DNA of 19,614 nucleotides from Pseudomonadota bacterium (GCA_021828575.1 JAJZEL010000103.1:1-19614), one strand, 5' to 3'; positions 6,882-16,335 are shown, numbered from the stretch's first letter. A program made the numbers and translations. Notes: generated by a model from the sequence alone, not told the origin.

Positions 6882-8851
6882 CTCACCTTCATGGGAAGAA
6901 TCACCATGAACATGCCCTGAAGGTGCAGGACACGTTGCATGGCAAGAGCGGTCTGGTTGTGCAGGAAGCGGGTCAGCCAGTTATCGTGCACGAAAATCAG
7001 CTTGCTGGCAAAGAAAATGCAATTGGGGAATTCAGCTCTGGCCTGGAGAGCCAGTTGCGTGAGTTCATGTACCCGGTCTGTTCCGTAGGCTTCAAAGGAT
7101 TTGGCAGCCAGTCCGTTGGCATGACAGAAATTCACGTAATAGTCGCAGTTGGTATGAACTGATTGGCGCAGCCCTGCCATGGAGCTTTCATCGCCATAGC
7201 TCTGTGTGTCTACTGCGCCAACACTTAGAAAAACAAAATTTTTGAAGATGTTGGGAAATAGGCGTTGCACCCAGAGCAGCGTATGCATACCCACCCCCCT
7301 TGATCGGTTGATGAGAAAAACAGCTGTCGGGGCGTCGCGATCCAGAATGGGCGGATTGCTCACGGGTTTCACAGGGCTTGCCGCCAGGAGTGTGTCAGCC
7401 AGAGCGATCTGTGTTTCTGTTTCCTTGTAATGCCGGCGGATTACGAGACAGACCACGATGACTGAACTGGTCAGTACGGCAGTGACCCAGCCACCGTCAA
7501 AGAATTTTTCCACCAGTGTGATCACCAGGATGCTGCCTGTGACGCCCAGACCCACGATGGACAGGCACAACCGGATCAACCAGTGGCGGTGATCCGATCG
7601 ATGCCGCCACCAGTAGATGCACAGACCCAGAAGGGACATGGTGAATGTCAGGAATACATTGATGCTGTAAAGGACGGCCAGCAAGTCCACCACGCCACCG
7701 CTCCAGGCCAGGATGAACAGCGCCGCACTGCCCATCAGTAGAATGCCATACTTGGTAACCAGTCGATTCGACAGCGAGCTGAACTGCATGGGCACCCAGC
7801 CGTCATTGGCCATATTGGCCAGTACGGCAGGCCCCCCCAGTAATCCGGTGTTGGCAGCCACGTAAAGCAGGGCACCTTCGAGGACTAGCAGAACCATCAG
7901 CAGAAGGTGGGACTGTGCGCTGCCCAAACCCATGGAAGCGATGATCGAACGGAATGCCACGGCGTTGAGTGTTTCGCCATTGCTCGTGGGTTGGGCTTGC
8001 CAAAGCAGGTACAGCAGGATGATGCCAGCGGCCGTGAATGCCAGGGAGGCCGCCATGTAGAACATGGTGATTTTTCCGGTGCGCACCCGTGGTTCGCAGA
8101 GTGCATTGATGTTGTTGGAAACCGCTTCGATTCCCGTGTAAGTGCCGCCACCCAGCGAATAGGCACGCAGAAACAGCGAAGCCACGAATACCCAACCCAT
8201 CTGTTGGGTCAGGCTTGTGGTTTCGTTCAGGGTATCGTGGATGATGTCGGGAATTTCAGCACCACGAATGCCCACTCCGTAGACAATGATCAATACATGG
8301 GTGACCACGAAGCCCAGGAAGATCGGAGTTAACACCTTGATGCTTTCCTTGACGCCACGCATGTTGAGATACATGAGAAGTATGGTCAGCATCAGTTCGG
8401 TGAACAGCTTGTGCGCCTGCCAGTCCTGGGGTAGTAGGCTGAACACCGCATCCACGCCACTGGCCACCGAAATGGCGATGGTCAGTACATAGTCGACGAT
8501 CAGAGCGGCTCCGCTGACAAGACCTGCATGGGGACCGATCAGTTGCGTGGCCACTTTGTAACCACCGCCTCCCGAAGGGAAAAGTTCGATGACCTGGTTG
8601 TAAGCGGTGGAAATGAGAAAAACTGTCAGAGCAGTTGCCAAGGCAAGATAGAGGCTCAGATGGGTGTGTGTCCCCAGCGCCTTGAACGCTTCTTCCGGTC
8701 CGTAAGCCGAGGAAGACAGCCCGTCCGCTCCCAGTCCCACCCAGGCAAAGAAGGCTACCAGCGCAATGTGTTGTCTCGAATCTGGTGCAAGTGGATCGCG
8801 TGGTGGGCCGAAAAGGATGGAAGAGAGTTTGCCTGAAAGGTTTTGAGCCAT
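6878..8851 (-). CDS. KimA-like APC-family potassium transporter with C-terminal cytosolic domain
   Basis: The 657-residue protein has about 12 hydrophobic helices in residues 30-470, followed by a soluble domain of about 150 residues (from about 505). The membrane part resembles Bacillus subtilis KimA (APC superfamily, proton-driven K+ uptake): GADGLSSSAYGPEE (41-54), PSGGGGYKVA, LIVDYVLTIAIS (117-128), NMRGVKES and GGTYTGIEAVSNN (235-247). D43, Y50, D120, T124 and T239 line up with the residues I recall as K+-binding in KimA. The C-terminal domain starts with a beta-strand pattern (PTAVFLINRSRGVGMHTLL) and may be universal-stress-like. It begins 3 bp after aceE with no clear ribosome site, so coupled translation is likely. 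It converges on virB10 with overlapping stop codons. Amino-acid transport is the main alternative; the substrate is inferred. Confidence 0.75.
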   Translation of the reverse strand: MAQNLSGKLSSILFGPPRDPLAPDSRQHIALVAFFAWVGLGADGLSSSAYGPEEAFKALGTHTHLSLYLALATALTVFLISTAYNQVIELFPSGGGGYKVATQLIGPHAGLVSGAALIVDYVLTIAISVASGVDAVFSLLPQDWQAHKLFTELMLTILLMYLNMRGVKESIKVLTPIFLGFVVTHVLIIVYGVGIRGAEIPDIIHDTLNETTSLTQQMGWVFVASLFLRAYSLGGGTYTGIEAVSNNINALCEPRVRTGKITMFYMAASLAFTAAGIILLYLLWQAQPTSNGETLNAVAFRSIIASMGLGSAQSHLLLMVLLVLEGALLYVAANTGLLGGPAVLANMANDGWVPMQFSSLSNRLVTKYGILLMGSAALFILAWSGGVVDLLAVLYSINVFLTFTMSLLGLCIYWWRHRSDHRHWLIRLCLSIVGLGVTGSILVITLVEKFFDGGWVTAVLTSSVIVVCLVIRRHYKETETQIALADTLLAASPVKPVSNPPILDRDAPTAVFLINRSRGVGMHTLLWVQRLFPNIFKNFVFLSVGAVDTQSYGDESSMAGLRQSVHTNCDYYVNFCHANGLAAKSFEAYGTDRVHELTQLALQARAEFPNCIFFASKLIFVHDNWLTRFLHNQTALAMQRVLHLQGMFMVILPMKVS

Positions 8852-8854
8852 GGG

Positions 8855-11512
8855 TCAGAGGGAAGAAGGCAGTGGCTTTTCCGGATCAATGTCATAACGG
8901 GACATGGCCTGCAACACCACGTCCATGGGCAGTGTACCTTCATCCACCAGTGCGGTGAGGGCAGCCAGAGTCACGTGGTATCGGTCCACTTCAAAGAAAT
9001 GCCGCAGCTTGGCCCGGGTGTCTGAACGCCCAAAACCATCCGTGCCCAATGTAACGTAACGTCGTGGAACGAATGCGCGAATCTGCTCGGTAAAGGTCTT
9101 GATGTAGTCACTGGCGGCCACTACTGGTCCCGTGGTGTTTTCCAGGCAGGATTCCACGTGGGATCTGCGTCGTTCCTGCCCCGGATGAAGTCGATTCCAT
9201 CGGTTCGTTGCTTGCCCGTCCCGGGCCAGTTCATTGAAACTGGTGGCGCTCCAGACATTGCTGTTTACTCCCCAGTCTTCCTGAAGAAGCGTCGCGGCGG
9301 CCAGCACTTCACGCAATATGGTGCCCGAACCCATCAACTGGACTACCGGGCCGATCGTTCCGGCGCCTGGTTGCAGCAGGTACATCCCCTTGAGAATGGC
9401 TTCTCCTGACCCTTCAGGCATGGCTGGATGGGCGTAATTTTCATTCATGACGGTGATGTAGTAGAAAATGCTTTCTTGTTCCTGATACATGCGTCGCAGG
9501 CCGTCCTGGATGATCACCGCCAGTTCGAAGGCAAAAGTGGGGTCGTAGGAAACACAGTTGGGAATGAATGAGGCATGCACTTGGCTATGCCCATCCTGAT
9601 GCTGCAATCCTTCACCGTTCAGGGTGGTGCGTCCGGCGGTACCTCCCAGCAGGAAACCGCGAGAGCGCATGTCCCCGGCTGCCCAAGCGAGGTCACCCAC
9701 GCGCTGAAAGCCAAACATGGAATAAAAAATGTAAAACGGAATCATGGTGACCCCATGATTGGCATAAGAAGTGGCGGCGGCAATCCAGGAGGAGAAAGCG
9801 CCGGCCTCGTTGATGCCTTCCTGTAGTATCTGGCCGTGAATGTCTTCACGGTAGTACATGAGTTGGTCATGGTCCTGTGGTTCGTACAGCTGTCCCACCG
9901 ATGAGTAGATACCCAGACTCCTGAACATGCCTTCCATGCCGAAGGTGCGGGACTCGTCCGGCACGATGGGCACCACGAATTTCCCGATTTCCTTGTCGCG
10001 TGTCAGGGCGGTCAATATCCGCACAAACGCCATGGTGGTGGACAGTTCCCGGTCCCCACTGCTATCGAGTTGTGCCTGAAAGGCTGAAAGCTCAGGTACC
10101 TTGAGGGGAGGGACGTCATGGTGACGTATGGGTAAGTAGCCTCCCAGTTGCTCACGGCGGGATTTGAGGTAATGGATTTCCGGACTGTCTTCAGGGGGAC
10201 GATAGAAAGGCGCCTCTGCGATCACTTCGTCGGAAATAGGTAGCTTGAAACGGTCGCGGAATTGCTTGAGGGCGCTTTCCCCCATTTTTTTCTGTTGGTG
10301 GGTGATGTTCTGGCCTTCACCTGCCTCGCCCATTCCATAACCTTTGATGGTCTTGGCCAGGATCACTGTGGGTTGGCCCTTGTGGCGGACAGCGGAAAGG
10401 TAAGCGTTGTACACCTTGAACGGGTCATGGCCCCCACGATTGAGGCGCCAGATTTCCTCATCGGTCATGTTGGCCACGAGGCGGGCCAGTTCAGGATATT
10501 TTCCAAAAAAATGCTTGCGCACGTATGCCCCGTCACGGGCCTTGAAACTCTGGTACTCACCGTCCACAGCTTCCATCATGCGCTGCAGGAGCAGGCCACT
10601 GCGGTCTTTTGCAATCAGGGCATCCCACTGTCCGCCCCAGATCACCTTGATCACGTTCCAGCCTGCTCCCCTGAAATCGGCTTCCAGTTCCTGGATGATC
10701 TTGCCATTGCCGCGCACCGGACCATCCAGTCGCTGCAGATTACAGTTCACCACAAAGATCAGGTTGTCCAGATTTTCTCGAGAGGCGAGGGAAATGGCTC
10801 CCAGAGATTCAGGCTCGTCCATTTCGCCGTCACCCATAAAAGCCCAGACCTTGCGATCATTGTTGGGGGAAATGCCTCGATGTTGCAGGTATTTCATGAA
10901 TCGTGCCTGATAAATGGCCATCAGGGGGCCCAATCCCATGGACACGGTGGGAATCTGCCAGAAGTCGGGCATCAACCAGGGATGTGGGTAACTGGAAAGC
11001 CCCTCGCCTTCCACTTCCTGTCGGAAATGGGCCAGTTGGTTCTCGCTGATGCGTCCCTCCAGGAAAGCCCTGGCGTAAATGCCTGGGGCAGAATGGCCCT
11101 GAATGTACAGCAGGTCGCCTCCGTGGTTTTCGGAATGGCCTCTGAAAAAATGATCGAATCCCACGTCATACAGGGTGGCGGCTGATTGGAAACTGGCTAT
11201 ATGCCCCCCCAGTTCGCTCGAAGAACGGTTTGCGCGCACCACCATGGCCAAGGCATTCCAGCGGATAAGAGAGCGGATCCTGTACTCCATTTCCGGATCG
11301 CCTGGCATGGGCACTTCCATGGAAGCTGGAATGGTGTTGATGTAAGCGGTATTGGCGCTAAAGGGAAGGAATGCGCCAGAACGTCGGGCTTTTTCTATCA
11401 GCTGTTCCAGAAGGAAATGGGCCCGTTCAGGGCCTTCACGCTCCAGGACACTTTCAAGAGCCTCCATCCACTCCTGAGTTTCCAGTCGATCGGGATCGGG
11501 CACAGCAGACAT
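8855..11512 (-). CDS. aceE: Pyruvate dehydrogenase E1 component, homodimeric type
   Basis: The 885-residue protein matches the length of Escherichia coli AceE (887). It decarboxylates pyruvate with thiamine diphosphate (TPP) and acetylates the lipoyl groups of E2. The TPP/Mg motif is GDGEMDEPES at about 227-236, followed by NCNLQRLDGPVRGNGKIIQE; the loop GEGQNITHQQKK holds the active-site His that corresponds to E. coli His407. The ATG at 11512 is chosen over one at 11557 because AGGAGG stands 8 bases before it, and because of the length match. It follows moaC on the same strand by 75 bp. The usual downstream partners aceF (E2) and lpd (E3) are absent; a potassium transporter gene follows at 3 bp. 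E2 and E3 must lie elsewhere. Confidence 0.96.
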   Translation of the reverse strand: MSAVPDPDRLETQEWMEALESVLEREGPERAHFLLEQLIEKARRSGAFLPFSANTAYINTIPASMEVPMPGDPEMEYRIRSLIRWNALAMVVRANRSSSELGGHIASFQSAATLYDVGFDHFFRGHSENHGGDLLYIQGHSAPGIYARAFLEGRISENQLAHFRQEVEGEGLSSYPHPWLMPDFWQIPTVSMGLGPLMAIYQARFMKYLQHRGISPNNDRKVWAFMGDGEMDEPESLGAISLASRENLDNLIFVVNCNLQRLDGPVRGNGKIIQELEADFRGAGWNVIKVIWGGQWDALIAKDRSGLLLQRMMEAVDGEYQSFKARDGAYVRKHFFGKYPELARLVANMTDEEIWRLNRGGHDPFKVYNAYLSAVRHKGQPTVILAKTIKGYGMGEAGEGQNITHQQKKMGESALKQFRDRFKLPISDEVIAEAPFYRPPEDSPEIHYLKSRREQLGGYLPIRHHDVPPLKVPELSAFQAQLDSSGDRELSTTMAFVRILTALTRDKEIGKFVVPIVPDESRTFGMEGMFRSLGIYSSVGQLYEPQDHDQLMYYREDIHGQILQEGINEAGAFSSWIAAATSYANHGVTMIPFYIFYSMFGFQRVGDLAWAAGDMRSRGFLLGGTAGRTTLNGEGLQHQDGHSQVHASFIPNCVSYDPTFAFELAVIIQDGLRRMYQEQESIFYYITVMNENYAHPAMPEGSGEAILKGMYLLQPGAGTIGPVVQLMGSGTILREVLAAATLLQEDWGVNSNVWSATSFNELARDGQATNRWNRLHPGQERRRSHVESCLENTTGPVVAASDYIKTFTEQIRAFVPRRYVTLGTDGFGRSDTRAKLRHFFEVDRYHVTLAALTALVDEGTLPMDVVLQAMSRYDIDPEKPLPSSL

Positions 11513-11520
11513 TTTGGGCA

Positions 11521-11526
11521 CCTCCT
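11521..11526 (-). promoter_or_regulatory. Strong ribosome binding site of aceE
   Basis: A perfect AGGAGG on the minus strand lies 8 bases before the ATG at 11512 and decides the aceE start over the in-frame ATG at 11557. Confidence 0.8.
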
Positions 11527-11587
11527 GGTCAGCCTCGGGAATTGACGTCCCGGTCACTTCCCGGCAAACGCGCCGACATATTAATGC

Positions 11588-12079
11588 CTATGGGGCCATG
11601 CCATCAACTTTCCAGTGTCCGGACCGGCCTCCGGATTTTTCCAGCAGGCGGACGCCTTCAATGCGCATGCCGCGATCTATGGCCTTGCACATGTCATAAA
11701 TGGTCAACAAGGCTACCTGGACAGCTGTCAGGGCTTCCATTTCAATCCCGGTGCGCCCAATGGTTTCCGTGGTCACCGTACACCGTACAGCAAGGGGGGT
11801 GGTTTCCACTTCAAAATCCACCATGACCCGAGTCAGGGGAATGGCATGACAGAGGGGGATGAGATCCGAAGTTTTTTTGGCGGCCTGAATGCCTGCGAGT
11901 CGGGCCACTCCCAGCACATCACCTTTGTTTGCTTGCCCGGTTTGGATCCGCTCCAGGGTTTCTGATGCCATGAGGATTCGACCTTCAGCCCTGGCCAGCC
12001 GGTGGGTTTCGGGTTTCGGGGAGACATCCACCATGTGCGCTTGGCCACGGTCATCAAAGTGGGTGAGGGATGAAGTCAT
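11588..12079 (-). CDS. moaC: Cyclic pyranopterin monophosphate synthase MoaC
   Basis: The 163-residue protein is full length for MoaC, which converts 3',8-cyclo-7,8-dihydro-GTP (the MoaA product) into cyclic pyranopterin monophosphate in molybdenum-cofactor synthesis. Active-site stretches are present: NKGDVLGVARLAG (51-63), KKTSDLIPLCHAIPLT (68-83) with H78, GRTGIEMEALTAV (108-120) and DMCKAIDRG (129-137) with D129 and K132. These match E. coli K51, H77, D128 and K131 shifted by one. The frame extends upstream to 12190, but that would overlap the divergent protease gene and lacks family similarity, so the ATG at 12079 is used. No other moa or moe gene is in the window. It may be co-transcribed with aceE. 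Confidence 0.95.
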   Translation of the reverse strand: MTSSLTHFDDRGQAHMVDVSPKPETHRLARAEGRILMASETLERIQTGQANKGDVLGVARLAGIQAAKKTSDLIPLCHAIPLTRVMVDFEVETTPLAVRCTVTTETIGRTGIEMEALTAVQVALLTIYDMCKAIDRGMRIEGVRLLEKSGGRSGHWKVDGMAP

Positions 12080-12121
12080 ATTCTCTGGAGAATCTAGGGA
12101 AACTGAAACGGGGTTCAGGGT

Positions 12122-12151
12122 ATCATAATCGTATGAAACGGTTTCTGGCAC
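12122..12151 (-). promoter_or_regulatory. Candidate promoter for moaC (and perhaps aceE)
   Basis: On the minus strand GTGCCA (12146-12151) and TATGAT (12122-12127) are 18 bases apart, giving a leader of about 36 bases before moaC. The -35 lies inside the start of the divergent protease gene, since only 53 bp separate the two start codons. Confidence 0.35.
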
Positions 12152-13575
12152 CCATTTTTTTGCTCTTTCTGGCCCTGCCGTTGAGGGCATACGACCTGCC
12201 GGATCTGGGAGACAGTTCCGGCGCTGTCTTTTCAGATCAGGACGAACAAGCCCTGGGACATAAGGTCATGCAGGAAATTCGTAGTGATCCGGCCTATTTT
12301 GACGACCCGGACAGCGTGGATTTCCTTAACAGCGTGGGTAACCGCCTGCTGGCCATCAGCGATGACGTGGCGGGCCAGCAGTTCGAATTTTTTCTGCTTC
12401 AGGATCCCACGCTGAATGCATTTGCCCTGCCTGGAGGGTTCATCGGTGTGCATACGGGACTCATGATGGCAGCCGAAAACGAATCGGAACTGGCCTCGGT
12501 GCTGGCCCACGAAATTTCTCACGTGACACAACACCACATTGCTCGCATGATGGAGGCGCAAAAAAAGAACTTGCCCATCACGATTGCCTCCATGGCGGCA
12601 GCCATCCTGGCAGCGCGTACGAGTCCTGATGGCGCGGTGGGAGGAATGGTAGGTGCTCAGGCCCAGGCGATACAGGCGGAGCTCAATTTCAGCCGGGAAA
12701 ACGAGCGCGAAGCCGACCGCTTGGGCATCCAGCGCATGATCAAGTCAGGTTACGATCCGCGGGCCATGGCTTCTTTCTTTTCCAAGTTGCAACGATATGG
12801 TCGTTTTTATGAGGGAGCCCCGGCGTTTTTGCAAACTCACCCGCTGACCACGGAGCGTCTGGCTGAAATTCAGAACCGCCTTGAAAATGTACCCTACCGT
12901 CAGGTGCAGGACCGACCCGATTTTCTGCTGATACGATCGCGCATTGCTGCATTGGTGGGCACCCCTCACGAGGCCCTGCGCTATTTTGAGGGGAAGGATC
13001 TTGACATCCGTCGCTCCGAGGACATTCCGTTGCTCTATGGGAAGGCGGTGGCCTTGTGGCGCAACGGATTACTGGCAGCGGCAGAAAAACAGCTTGCAGC
13101 AATCAGAGCTGTGGCACTACCCCATGTCCTATTTGTGAGTCTGGACGCACAGATCGTTCATGACCAGGGTCACCTGAAGAATGCGCTGCAAATGTATGAA
13201 GTTGCGTTGTCACGCTACCCGGACAACCGGGCCCTCAACTACGGGCATATCGAAACCCTGATTGATTTGCATCATGACAGGGAAGCCCTTGCAGCCATTG
13301 ATAACCGGTTGCAGCTTACCAGTGCGGATCACCGGCTCTATGAAATGGCTGCCAAGGCATATGCCGGTGAAAACCGGCAGATGGAAAGCCATGCTGCGCT
13401 GGCGGAAGCCTATCTGGCGCTGGATAATCCTTCGGCTGCGCTGGATCAACTGGAAATTGCTCTGCACAGTGGTGATGGGGACTTCTATGAACGCTCGGCT
13501 GTGGAGTCCCGTCTGGAAATGGTCAAGAAGTACCTTGCCCCTGAAAAAAAGAAGAAAGGCAAGAGCAGTTCCTGA
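12133..13575 (+). CDS. bepA: BepA/YfgC-like periplasmic M48 metalloprotease with C-terminal TPR repeats
   Basis: The 480-residue protein starts with a signal peptide (MKRFLAPIFLLFLALPLRA, cut near residue 19), so it acts in the periplasm. The zinc site is HEISH at 126-130, with the third ligand in ENEREAD (E191, D195 of the ExxxD motif). The first about 250 residues are the M48 peptidase domain; the rest is helical with TPR-like repeats, for example near residues 340-450. This is the order found in BepA, which assists or degrades stalled outer-membrane proteins at the BAM complex. The C-terminus is very basic (KKKKGKSSS). The ATG at 12133 is chosen because the longer frame (from 12070) has no signal peptide and overlaps moaC. 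No strong ribosome site is seen. It converges on valS with a 6-bp gap. Confidence 0.88.
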   Translation: MKRFLAPIFLLFLALPLRAYDLPDLGDSSGAVFSDQDEQALGHKVMQEIRSDPAYFDDPDSVDFLNSVGNRLLAISDDVAGQQFEFFLLQDPTLNAFALPGGFIGVHTGLMMAAENESELASVLAHEISHVTQHHIARMMEAQKKNLPITIASMAAAILAARTSPDGAVGGMVGAQAQAIQAELNFSRENEREADRLGIQRMIKSGYDPRAMASFFSKLQRYGRFYEGAPAFLQTHPLTTERLAEIQNRLENVPYRQVQDRPDFLLIRSRIAALVGTPHEALRYFEGKDLDIRRSEDIPLLYGKAVALWRNGLLAAAEKQLAAIRAVALPHVLFVSLDAQIVHDQGHLKNALQMYEVALSRYPDNRALNYGHIETLIDLHHDREALAAIDNRLQLTSADHRLYEMAAKAYAGENRQMESHAALAEAYLALDNPSAALDQLEIALHSGDGDFYERSAVESRLEMVKKYLAPEKKKKGKSSS

Positions 13576-13581
13576 AGAACA

Positions 13582-16335
13582 TCACTGTACCTCGAACAAT
13601 CGCTTCCACTGTTGTTCGAGTTCTCCGAGGCTGGTGCTGAAGCGTTCCAGGCGTTCCCGTTCCTGGGCTACCACGTTTGCCGGTGCCCGTTCCACGAATC
13701 CAGGATTGGACAGTTTGGCCTGACAACGGCCTTGTTCCTCCAGCAATTTTTCACGCTGTTTTTCCAGGCGGTTTCTTTCGGCTTCCCTATCTACTTCAAT
13801 ATGCAATGCCAGTCGCAAGTCTTCCACAATGGTGGTGGGAATACCCGTGGCCACATCCTGTTCATCCCGAAGGGGTGTCACTTCAGACAAACGAGCCATG
13901 AAGCGGAGATAGGATTCAAGCCCTTCCAGTTTTTGCACATTGCCACCCACGAGAAGCGGCAACCTTTCCCCGGGGTTCACGTTCATGGTGCTGCGCAGGT
14001 TACGGCAGGCATTCACCAGGGCTTTCAAGCGTTCCATGGACTGAACAGAAGCTGTGTCACGGCGCGTGTCATCCGGGACGGGATAGGGCTGAATCATGAT
14101 GCTGGGGCCCGATTTCCCGGCCAGTGGGGCCACTTTTTGCCACAGGGCTTCGGTGATGAATGGAATTAGCGGATGCGCCAGGCGCAGAGTGGCTTCCAGT
14201 ACACGCACCAGCGTGCGACGTGTACCGCGTTGCATCATTTCGTCGCCATCTGCCAACTGGCACTTGGCCAGCTCCACGTACCAGTCGCAGTACTCGTCCC
14301 ACACGAATTCATACAGGTGACGGGCCACCAGATCAAAGCGGTAGGTTTTGAAGCCCTCGTGGATGGCGGCTTCTGTATCCTGCAGGCGGTGGATGATCCA
14401 GTGATCGGCCAGGGACAGCGTGACAGGACTCTTTTCATCCAGCCCGCAGTCCTGATCCTCCACGTTCATGAGCACGTAACGGGTGGCATTCCAGAGCTTG
14501 TTGCAAAAATTGCGATAGCCTTCGCAACGCTGCATGTCGAACTTGATGTCCCGACCGTGCGTGGCAAGGCTCGCGAAGGTGAAACGCAAGGCATCCGTGC
14601 CATAACTGGGAATTCCCTCGGGAAATTCCTTGCGAGTGCTGTTTTCGATGGATCTCGCCTGACGCGGATCCATGAGATGGCTGGTGCGCTTTTTGACCAG
14701 GGACTCGAGGTCGATGCCATCGATGATGTCGATGGGATCCAGGATGTTTCCTTTTGACTTGCTCATTTTCTGTCCATGGGCATCGCGTACCAGACCGGTG
14801 ACGTACACTTCCCGGAAAGGCACCTGCCCCGTGAAATGGGTGGTCATCATGATCATGCGAGCCACCCAGAAGAAAATGATATCGAAGCCAGTGACGAGCA
14901 CCTGACTTGGAAGGAAAGTCTGGAGTTCCGGCGTATCCTCGGGCCAGCCCAGAGTGGAAAATGGCCAGAGAGCCGAGGAGAACCAGGTATCGAGCACGTC
15001 TTCGTCCCGGGTCAACCGGGATGTGCCTGCCAGCTTTTCGGCCTCGGCTTGCGTGGGTGCCACGTAAACCTGACCTTTTTCATCGTACCAGGCAGGGATC
15101 CGGTGGCCCCACCAGAGTTGGCGAGAAATACACCAGTCTTCGATATGGTTCAGCCAGTGGGCGTAAGTGTTTTTCCAGTTGTCGGGAACAAAACGGATTT
15201 TGCCCTCATTTACCACCTGCAGGGCCTTGTCAGCCATGCCGCTCATGGACACGAACCATTGGTCGGACAACATGGGCTCGATGACTGCCCGGGTACGGTC
15301 TCCCCTTGGAACCATTAGCCGATGTGCACGTACTTCCTGTAGCAGACCCTGGGTTTCCAGATCGGCCACGATGCGTTCCCGGGCGGTCTGGCGGTCAAGC
15401 CCGCGATAATTCTCGGGGGCCGCGTCATTGATGCGGGCGTCTGGCGTGAAAACATTCAGGAGGGGCAAGCCATGGCGCTGCCCCACTTGGTAATCGTTGA
15501 AATCGTGAGCTGGAGTGATCTTGACGCAACCCGTACCGAACGCAGGATCCACGTAAGTATCAGCAATGACGGGCAGAGTGCGTCCCGTCAACGGAAGCAT
15601 CACCTGCTGACCTATCAGGTGACGGTATCGCTCGTCATCCGGGTGGACGGCCACGGCTTGGTCACCCAGCAGGGTTTCCGGGCGAGTGGTGGCCACCACC
15701 AGGTGTCCTTGACCGGAAACCAGCGGATAGAGAATATGCCAAAGCTTGCCATCTTCTTCCTCGGACACCACCTCAAGGTCGGAGACAGCCGTTTGGAGGA
15801 CCGGATCCCAGTTCACCAGACGTTTTCCGCGATAGATCAGGCCTTCCTTGTACAATTGGATGAAGACACGTGTGACCGCCTGGCTCAGGCCGTCGTCCAG
15901 GGTAAAGCGTTCCCTGGACCAATCGCATGAACTGCCCAACCGACGCATCTGACGGGTGATGGTGGAGCCGGAATGGGTTTTCCATTCCCAAACTTTTTCC
16001 AGGAAGGTCTCCCGCCCCAGGGTACGCCGGTCCAGTTGCAGAGCTTCAAGCTGCCTTTCCACCACGATCTGCGTGGCAATACCTGCATGGTCCGTTCCAG
16101 TCTGCCAGTGAACGTTGTCACCCATCATGCGACGGTAGCGGATCAGTCCGTCCATCAGGGTGTGCTGGAACGCATGCCCCATGTGCAACGTTCCTGTTAC
16201 GTTGGGAGGGGGCAGGAGAATACAGTATGGCGGGGCTGGAGGGTCCATGGAGGCCCGGAAATAGCCCCGCGATTCCCATTCGGGATACCAGTGGGCTTCT
16301 ATGGGGTGGGGATCAAAACTTTTTGGGAGGTCCAT
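13582..16335 (-). CDS. valS: Valyl-tRNA synthetase
   Basis: The 917-residue class I synthetase charges tRNA-Val. The HIGH motif is PPPNVTGTLHMGHAF (42-56), and the second signature is GQKMSKSKGN (521-530). The editing (CP1) domain lies between, with TTRPETLLGD (216-225) and the GTGCVKITPAHDFND segment (267-281). The anticodon-binding part follows (CDWYVELAK). The last about 70 residues form the charged coiled coil typical of ValRS (EAERNRLEKQREKLLEEQ and onward). The length is close to E. coli ValRS (951). It starts 5 bp after holC, at the end of the pepA-holC-valS cluster. No key residue is missing. Confidence 0.97.
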   Translation of the reverse strand: MDLPKSFDPHPIEAHWYPEWESRGYFRASMDPPAPPYCILLPPPNVTGTLHMGHAFQHTLMDGLIRYRRMMGDNVHWQTGTDHAGIATQIVVERQLEALQLDRRTLGRETFLEKVWEWKTHSGSTITRQMRRLGSSCDWSRERFTLDDGLSQAVTRVFIQLYKEGLIYRGKRLVNWDPVLQTAVSDLEVVSEEEDGKLWHILYPLVSGQGHLVVATTRPETLLGDQAVAVHPDDERYRHLIGQQVMLPLTGRTLPVIADTYVDPAFGTGCVKITPAHDFNDYQVGQRHGLPLLNVFTPDARINDAAPENYRGLDRQTARERIVADLETQGLLQEVRAHRLMVPRGDRTRAVIEPMLSDQWFVSMSGMADKALQVVNEGKIRFVPDNWKNTYAHWLNHIEDWCISRQLWWGHRIPAWYDEKGQVYVAPTQAEAEKLAGTSRLTRDEDVLDTWFSSALWPFSTLGWPEDTPELQTFLPSQVLVTGFDIIFFWVARMIMMTTHFTGQVPFREVYVTGLVRDAHGQKMSKSKGNILDPIDIIDGIDLESLVKKRTSHLMDPRQARSIENSTRKEFPEGIPSYGTDALRFTFASLATHGRDIKFDMQRCEGYRNFCNKLWNATRYVLMNVEDQDCGLDEKSPVTLSLADHWIIHRLQDTEAAIHEGFKTYRFDLVARHLYEFVWDEYCDWYVELAKCQLADGDEMMQRGTRRTLVRVLEATLRLAHPLIPFITEALWQKVAPLAGKSGPSIMIQPYPVPDDTRRDTASVQSMERLKALVNACRNLRSTMNVNPGERLPLLVGGNVQKLEGLESYLRFMARLSEVTPLRDEQDVATGIPTTIVEDLRLALHIEVDREAERNRLEKQREKLLEEQGRCQAKLSNPGFVERAPANVVAQERERLERFSTSLGELEQQWKRLFEVQ
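13591..13620. repeat. 9-bp perfect inverted repeat at the convergent bepA/valS ends
   Basis: CTCGAACAA (13591-13599) and TTGTTCGAG (13612-13620) form a perfect 9-bp stem with a 12-base loop. It lies inside the last codons of valS and just after the bepA stop. It may serve as a transcription end or RNA-stabilising hairpin for bepA, but no T-run follows on either strand, so intrinsic termination is not shown. Confidence 0.4.

Noticed and set aside
10262..11185. A 307-codon open frame on the plus strand opposite aceE
   Set aside because: It is fully antisense to the well-supported aceE, has no recognisable domain, and its composition is what the complement of a codon-biased gene gives.
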